Origin: a bacterium MS4
GTDB lineage: Bacteria; Bacillota; Clostridia; Oscillospirales; Acutalibacteraceae
Length of the DNA: 64,000 nt
Assembly (NCBI GenBank): GCA_000752215.1
Contig: CCFG01000010.1
Span: 333,075-397,074 of the forward strand
Direction of reading: 5' to 3'
Positions 59,486-64,000 of this stretch are shown one piece after another. The number at the start of each line of letters is the position of its first letter. Position 1 is the stretch's first letter. A program made the position numbers and the translations under genes. Below the pieces are notes generated by a model. The model searched no databases. It saw nothing but the letters and a program-made list of their open reading frames with translations, and was not told the origin of the DNA.

Positions 59486-62116
59486 ATGGAATGGACAGGG
59501 TTAAATGAACTGCGTGAAAAATATCTGTCGTTTTTTGAATCGAAAGGGCATCTGCGCCTGCAGAGCTTTTCGCTGATTCCCAAGGACGACAACAGCCTTT
59601 TGCTGATTAATTCCGGCATGGCACCGATGAAAAAATATTTTACCGGAGAGGTGACTCCCCCGCGCAAAAGAGTGACGACCTGCCAGAAATGCATCCGTAC
59701 GCCGGACATTGAGCGTGTCGGCATCACCGCCCGTCACGGCACCTATTTTGAGATGCTGGGCAATTTTTCCTTCGGCGATTATTTTAAGTACGAGGCTACC
59801 GCCTGGGCGTGGGAATTCTGTACCAAAGTGCTGCAAATGCCGGTGGATAAGCTTTGGGTCACCATTTATACCGATGACGACGAAGCGTTTGAAATCTGGA
59901 CGAAGGAAGTCGGCGTCGACCCGTCGCACATTGTCCGCCTGGGAAAAGAGGACAATTTCTGGGAGCACGGCTCCGGCCCCTGCGGCCCCTGCTCCGAAAT
60001 CTATTTTGACCGCGGCGAACAGTACGGCTGCGGCTCGCCGACCTGCGGCGTAGGCTGTGACTGCGACCGCTACGTCGAATTCTGGAACGTGGTGTTCTCC
60101 CAGTTCAACAGCGACGGCAAGGGCAACTACCCGCCGATGGAGCATCCGAATATCGACACCGGCATGGGGCTGGAGCGTCTTGCCTGCATCATGCAGGGCG
60201 TGGACAACCTGTTCCTTGTCGATACCGTTCAGAACATTATGAAGCATATCTGCCGTATTTCCGGCGTCAAATACGGCGACGATCCGAAAAAGGACATTTC
60301 CCTGCGGGTCATCACCGACCATATCCGCAGCACCACCTTTATGATCGGCGACGGCGTCATGCCGTCCAACGAAGGCCGCGGCTACGTCCTGCGCCGCCTG
60401 CTCCGCCGTGCCGCGCGCCACGGGCGCCTGCTCGGAATCAGCCGCACGTTCCTTGCGGAGGTTGCGCAGACGGTCATCGACGAGAATAAAAACGCATATC
60501 CAGAACTGGATGAAAAACGCGCCATGATCACAAAGCTCATCGGCGTGGAGGAAGAAAGCTTTGCAAAAACGATCGATCAGGGGCTTCAGCTTCTGAGCGG
60601 CTATATTGACAACAGCGGCAACAAGGTGTTTTCCGGCGCGGACGCGTTCCGCCTGAACGATACCTACGGCTTCCCGATCGATCTTACCAAGGAAATTCTG
60701 GCGGAGCGCGGCATGACCGTTGATGAAGAAGAATTCCAGCGCCTGATGCGGGAGCAGCGCGAACGCGCTCGGGCCGCGAGAAAGAACGCCGGAGCGGACG
60801 CCTGGGAAGGCGAAAGCGACCTGCTGGAAAATGTTCCGGAAACCGCGTTCCTCGGCTATGGGCAGATGGAGACCGCGGCAAAGGTCCTTGCGATTATCCG
60901 CGGCGGCGAACGCGTACCATCCGCAACCGCAGGCGACGAGATTACTCTGGTGCTCGACAGGACCGCCTTTTACGCGGAAAGCGGCGGACAGGTCGGCGAT
61001 ACCGGCTCCATCGAGTCTGCCGATGCGATGCTGGAGGTCAGAAATACCACCAAGAACCATGCGAAAAATTATCTGCATCACGCCGTTGTGACGGCCGGGC
61101 AGATCAGCGTCAATGAAGAAGTCAAAGCTTCCGTAGACCGGGAAAGACGCCTCGCCGTCATGCGCAACCACACGGCCGCGCATCTGCTTCAGGCCGCGCT
61201 GCGCAGGGTGCTGGGCGACCACGTGGAGCAGGCCGGACAGCTTGTCAATGAAAAGCATGTCCGCTTCGACTTTACGCATTTTTCCGCTCTGACAAAGGAA
61301 GAGCTGGGAAAGGTCGAACAGCTTGTCAATCAGGTGATTCTGAGCGGAACAAACGTGGAGTGCCGTGAAATGCCGATCGAAGAGGCAAAGAAGCTGGGCG
61401 CGATGGCCCTGTTCGGTGAAAAATACGGCGATATCGTCCGCGTTGTCACCGTCGGTGGTTTCAGTCGTGAATTCTGCGGCGGTACCCATATGGACAACAC
61501 CGCGAAAATCGGCCTGTTTAAAATCCTGTCGGAAAGCTCCGTCGCCGCCGGCGTGCGCCGGATCGAGGGCGTTACCGGCACGGGCGTGCTCGACCTGATG
61601 AACCGTACTATCGGCGAGATCGACGAGGCGGCCGCCGCATTGAAGCTGAACAATTCTTCCGAGCTGGTGCAGAAAGCGGCTCAGCTTTCCGCGGAGCTGA
61701 AGGAAAAGGACAGGACCATAGAGGCGCTCAACTCCAAGCTGGCGGGAATTCAGATCGACAGCTTGATTGCCGGCGCGAAGCAGGTGGGCGGCGTTCAGGT
61801 CATCACCGCCGTGTTCCCCGGAACGGAGCCGGACGCGCTGCGCGCCCTCTGTGACAAAGCGCGCGACCATGCCCCAAACATGGTTGCCGTGTTTGCCGGA
61901 ACCCGGGACGGAAAGGCCAACATCGCCGCGTGTGTCGCTAAGGAAGCACTGGCGAAGGGCGTCAACGCCGGTCAGATCGTGCGCGCGGTCGCACAGCTTG
62001 CGGGCGGCAACGGCGGCGGCAGGGCGGACAGCGCCATGGCCGGTGCGAAAGATTTGTCAAAGCTTGACGGCGCTCTGGCGGAAGTTGAGAAAATTGTTGC
62101 CAATATGCTCAAATGA
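59486..62116 (+). CDS. alaS: Alanyl-tRNA synthetase
   Basis: 876 residues. The class II catalytic core has FFESKGHLRLQSFSLIPKDD, NSGMAPMKKYF and GMGLERLACIMQG. The editing domain has HTAAHLLQAAL and the CGGTHMDNT zinc motif. The C-terminal oligomerisation/C-Ala domain ends with AGGNGGGRADSAMAGAKD. The ATG at 59486 has a GGAG box 9 bases upstream; the reading can be extended to 59456 without support. It is under a T-box. Confidence 0.97.
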   Translation: MEWTGLNELREKYLSFFESKGHLRLQSFSLIPKDDNSLLLINSGMAPMKKYFTGEVTPPRKRVTTCQKCIRTPDIERVGITARHGTYFEMLGNFSFGDYFKYEATAWAWEFCTKVLQMPVDKLWVTIYTDDDEAFEIWTKEVGVDPSHIVRLGKEDNFWEHGSGPCGPCSEIYFDRGEQYGCGSPTCGVGCDCDRYVEFWNVVFSQFNSDGKGNYPPMEHPNIDTGMGLERLACIMQGVDNLFLVDTVQNIMKHICRISGVKYGDDPKKDISLRVITDHIRSTTFMIGDGVMPSNEGRGYVLRRLLRRAARHGRLLGISRTFLAEVAQTVIDENKNAYPELDEKRAMITKLIGVEEESFAKTIDQGLQLLSGYIDNSGNKVFSGADAFRLNDTYGFPIDLTKEILAERGMTVDEEEFQRLMREQRERARAARKNAGADAWEGESDLLENVPETAFLGYGQMETAAKVLAIIRGGERVPSATAGDEITLVLDRTAFYAESGGQVGDTGSIESADAMLEVRNTTKNHAKNYLHHAVVTAGQISVNEEVKASVDRERRLAVMRNHTAAHLLQAALRRVLGDHVEQAGQLVNEKHVRFDFTHFSALTKEELGKVEQLVNQVILSGTNVECREMPIEEAKKLGAMALFGEKYGDIVRVVTVGGFSREFCGGTHMDNTAKIGLFKILSESSVAAGVRRIEGVTGTGVLDLMNRTIGEIDEAAAALKLNNSSELVQKAAQLSAELKEKDRTIEALNSKLAGIQIDSLIAGAKQVGGVQVITAVFPGTEPDALRALCDKARDHAPNMVAVFAGTRDGKANIAACVAKEALAKGVNAGQIVRAVAQLAGGNGGGRADSAMAGAKDLSKLDGALAEVEKIVANMLK

Positions 62117-62162
62117 TACTATAATAATAGCGTTGCATTGTTAGAACAAAGGAGGTCTCAGC

Positions 62163-62501
62163 GTGGACTGCGTGTTTTGCAAAATAGCGAACGGCGAAAT
62201 TCCCAGTAAAAAGGCGTACGAGGATGGCCGTGTGCTGGCGTTTTATGATCTGGATCCCCAGGCGCCCGTGCACATTCTGATTATTCCAAAAGAACATATT
62301 CAGTCTGTGGAAGATATCACGGAGGAAAACAGCGCGATCGTCGCCCATATTTTTGAAGTGGCGGCGAAGCTCGCAAAGGAAAACAATCTGGAAAAAGGGT
62401 TTCGTGTTGTCAGCAATGTGGGAAAGGACGGCGGTCAGAGTGTGCCGCACCTGCATTTCCACCTGCTTGGGGGCCGTTCCATGAAGTGGCCTCCGGGCTG
62501 A
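62163..62501 (+). CDS. HIT-family (histidine triad) nucleotide-binding protein
   Basis: 112 residues of the HinT group. The triad is PHLHFHLLGG near the C-terminus and the N-terminal zinc-type CVFCKIANGEIPSKKAYE is typical. It hydrolyses adenosine phosphoramidates. The start is GTG 62163 behind a perfect AAGGAGGT. It follows alaS by 46 bases. Confidence 0.94.
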   Translation: MDCVFCKIANGEIPSKKAYEDGRVLAFYDLDPQAPVHILIIPKEHIQSVEDITEENSAIVAHIFEVAAKLAKENNLEKGFRVVSNVGKDGGQSVPHLHFHLLGGRSMKWPPG

Positions 62502-62540
62502 TAAACAGCGTTTTATTTCAATCGGAAAGGTCGAATAATA

Positions 62541-63080
62541 ATGGGTGAATATTACAAGATGACAATCGCGGGCTGCGAGCGCGAATTGCCGATTTGTCCG
62601 ATCAGCGACACGCTTGACATCGCGGGCTTTGTCATGCTCGGCGACGTGGAGATCACTGAGAAAACGGCGGCCGCGCTTCTCGAGAAATGCCCGGAGCATG
62701 ATGTCGTCGTCACGGCGGAAACAAAGGGAATCCCGCTCTGCTACGAAATGGCCCGTCAGGGCTGCCGCCGTTACATTGTCGCGCGTAAAAGCGTAAAAGC
62801 GTATATGCGCAACCCCATTCACGTAGAGGTGAAATCCATCACCACGGATCATGTGCAGAAGCTTTATCTTGCGGAAGACGATTATAAGGGACTGAACGGC
62901 AAGCGCGTCCTGATTGTGGACGACGTGATCAGCACGGGAGAATCCCTTGCGGCAATGGAGGACCTTGTCAGGCAGTTCGGCGGCAAGATTGTCGGCCGCG
63001 CCTGTGTGCTCGCCGAGGGCGATGCCAAGGACAGGGACGATATTATTTATCTGGAGCCTCTGCCGTTGTTTTTTAAATAA
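62541..63080 (+). CDS. Phosphoribosyltransferase (adenine PRT-like)
   Basis: 179 residues of the type I phosphoribosyltransferase fold. The PRPP-binding motif is RVLIVDDVISTGES (about 124-137), preceded by VVVTAETKGIPLCYEMAR and ARKSVKAYM. The closest group is adenine or xanthine PRT and its regulatory relatives; the base is not certain. An AAAGG box precedes the ATG. It lies in the same direction as hinT and comEC. Confidence 0.88.
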   Translation: MGEYYKMTIAGCERELPICPISDTLDIAGFVMLGDVEITEKTAAALLEKCPEHDVVVTAETKGIPLCYEMARQGCRRYIVARKSVKAYMRNPIHVEVKSITTDHVQKLYLAEDDYKGLNGKRVLIVDDVISTGESLAAMEDLVRQFGGKIVGRACVLAEGDAKDRDDIIYLEPLPLFFK

Positions 63081-63110
63081 TCCGGACATTTTCATTTCGG
63101 GGGAGTTATG

Positions 63111-64000
63111 ATGAAGCGGCCGCTTGTGCTGGTGGGTTTTTGTTATCTGCTGACACTGGCGGCCGCTGTTTATTTTGGCCCGGAGCTGTCGCTGCTTCTT
63201 GCCTGTGCCTCCCTCGCGGGGTTCCTGATTACCGCGCTGGCGCCGAAAACGCGTGCTGTCGGCGTGTTTCCCGCCGCTTTGCTCACGGTGTCGCTGGCAT
63301 TCGGCGGCTTTTATGCGTATCATCAGTCCCAGGTGGAACCGGCGAAGCTGCTTGCCGGTCGGGATGCGGTGATCGACGGTACCGTCTGTGAGCTTCCTTA
63401 TCAGGCGTACAACCGGTTTTATTATATTGTGGAAGTCAATGACATCTCTCTGAAAGACGCCCCCAGGCCGCTGAAAATACGGATTTCGTCACAGGGCGCT
63501 CTGAACGTGGAACCGTATTCCCATGTGAAAGGGAAGGTGCATTTGTTCCTGCCTTCGGGCGGAGAGGGCTATTCCTCGCGCTCCTACTACGCTTCCAAGG
63601 GAATCACCCTGTTTTCCTACCTTTATGAATATGAAAACGTGCGGGTGAGCCCCCCTACACGAAAGCCGCCGTACTATTACGCGCTGAAGCTTCGGTCCGC
63701 GCTGCTGAAATCCGTCCGCTCCATGCTGCCTCCCAGCGAGGCCAAGCTGGTCAACGGGGTCCTTTTCGGCGATCAGACCAGCCTTTCCCCGCAGGTGACC
63801 GCCGATTTCCGGGCCATCGGCGTTTCCCATATTTTATCCGTTTCCGGGCTGCACATGACGACGATGGCGGAACTGATCCTGATGCTGCTCCTGTTTTTTA
63901 GGGTGCCGAAGAAGCCCGCGGCGGCTCTGGCCGGTGTCGGCGTCGTCTGCTTTATGGCAGTTACCTGCTTTGTCCCATCCGTTACGCGCAGCGGGGTGAT
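63111..64000 (+). CDS. comEC: ComEC/Rec2 DNA uptake channel, 5' part
   Basis: The gene runs off the right edge; 296 codons are visible. Three N-terminal membrane helices (about 4-70) are followed by the soluble OB-like DUF4131 region (about 85-190, with YQAYNRFYYIVEVNDI and SHVKGKVHLFLPSGGEG). Then comes the competence domain start with LVNGVLFGDQTSLSPQV and the ComEC hallmark AIGVSHILSVSGLHM. ComEC carries single-stranded DNA across the membrane in transformation. ATG 63111 has GGGGGAG 5 bases upstream and is preferred to ATG 63108. An open frame in another phase at 63140 is spurious. Confidence 0.92.
   Translation, partial: MKRPLVLVGFCYLLTLAAAVYFGPELSLLLACASLAGFLITALAPKTRAVGVFPAALLTVSLAFGGFYAYHQSQVEPAKLLAGRDAVIDGTVCELPYQAYNRFYYIVEVNDISLKDAPRPLKIRISSQGALNVEPYSHVKGKVHLFLPSGGEGYSSRSYYASKGITLFSYLYEYENVRVSPPTRKPPYYYALKLRSALLKSVRSMLPPSEAKLVNGVLFGDQTSLSPQVTADFRAIGVSHILSVSGLHMTTMAELILMLLLFFRVPKKPAAALAGVGVVCFMAVTCFVPSVTRSGV

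Noticed and set aside
59501-61870. A 789-codon open frame on the minus strand
   Set aside because: Antisense shadow of alaS; no family motifs or start signals.
1-64000. CRISPR array or IS transposase
   Set aside because: No regularly spaced direct repeats and no transposase frame were seen on either strand.

Overview
The window reads as chromosome of an anaerobic, spore-forming Gram-positive bacterium of the class Clostridia, most like the Oscillospiraceae/Ruminococcaceae. Evidence: CotF-type spore coat genes, a LysM-GH18 cortex-lytic-type enzyme, a T-box in front of alaS, ThyX instead of ThyA, a high-molecular-weight rubredoxin, bacteriohemerythrin, EFR1-type flavodoxin-ferredoxin, Na+-pumping decarboxylase subunits and AGGAGG-type ribosome binding sites. 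The species call is inference; no 16S gene is present.

Layout. 1-9.4 kb: end of a polysaccharide deacetylase, two P-type ATPases (CtpE-like and MgtA), an O-antigen-ligase-type membrane protein, a LysM/GH18 spore hydrolase and a TipA-like MerR regulator. 9.5-18.8 kb: a visibly more AT-rich accessory stretch, mostly on the minus strand, with redox, acetyltransferase and DNA/nucleotide-repair genes (Tag, a MagIII-like glycosylase, dCTP deaminase), an L,D-transpeptidase, a double CDGSH protein and a lipoprotein. 18.9-33.4 kb: tRNA-Ala, bacteriohemerythrin, nth, traX, glyA, rarA, rubredoxin-flavin reductase, a LysR regulator divergent from a heterodimeric ABC exporter, the glucokinase-galM pair, a sugar transferase and an M23 peptidase. 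33.4-35.1 kb: tRNA-Leu(UAA) followed by remnants of its own 3' end and one AT-rich island gene with a possible nuclease region and an EVE/PUA-like region. 35.1-44.7 kb: coat proteins, a 2-hydroxyacid dehydrogenase, asnB, AraC/DUF1836 regulators, orphan oadG-oadB and pcrA. 49.4-64 kb: a dense plus-strand block with pit/DUF47, thyX-tmk, a GNAT, DJ-1, 5-FTHF cyclo-ligase, mltG, a U32 peptidase, a PBP, T-box-alaS, hinT, a phosphoribosyltransferase and the start of comEC.

The main discovery is at 44.7-49.1 kb. A Cys-rich protein gene on the minus strand is split in two. Its first 34 codons (49100-48999, with a strong ribosome binding site and a sigma-K-like promoter) and its last 238 codons (45431-44715, with no usable start codon) are separated by a 3567-bp element. 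The element encodes a large serine recombinase, a small-gene cassette and an acetyltransferase. Both junctions carry the same core dinucleotide, flanked on the element side by inverted arms matching at 10 of 12 positions. Joining the cores restores one continuous 272-codon frame through the junction residues CSDKDC. A good sigma-E-type promoter precedes the recombinase. This is the arrangement of skin-type elements that excise in the mother cell during sporulation, here in a probable coat or exosporium gene rather than sigK.

Secondary points of interest are the tRNA-Leu island gene, a pair of about 100-bp dispersed hairpin repeats with terminal inverted repeats, the neighbouring alkyl-base glycosylases, a PBP with an altered KTG motif and a sequestered ribosome binding site, and the oadGB pair without its alpha subunit.
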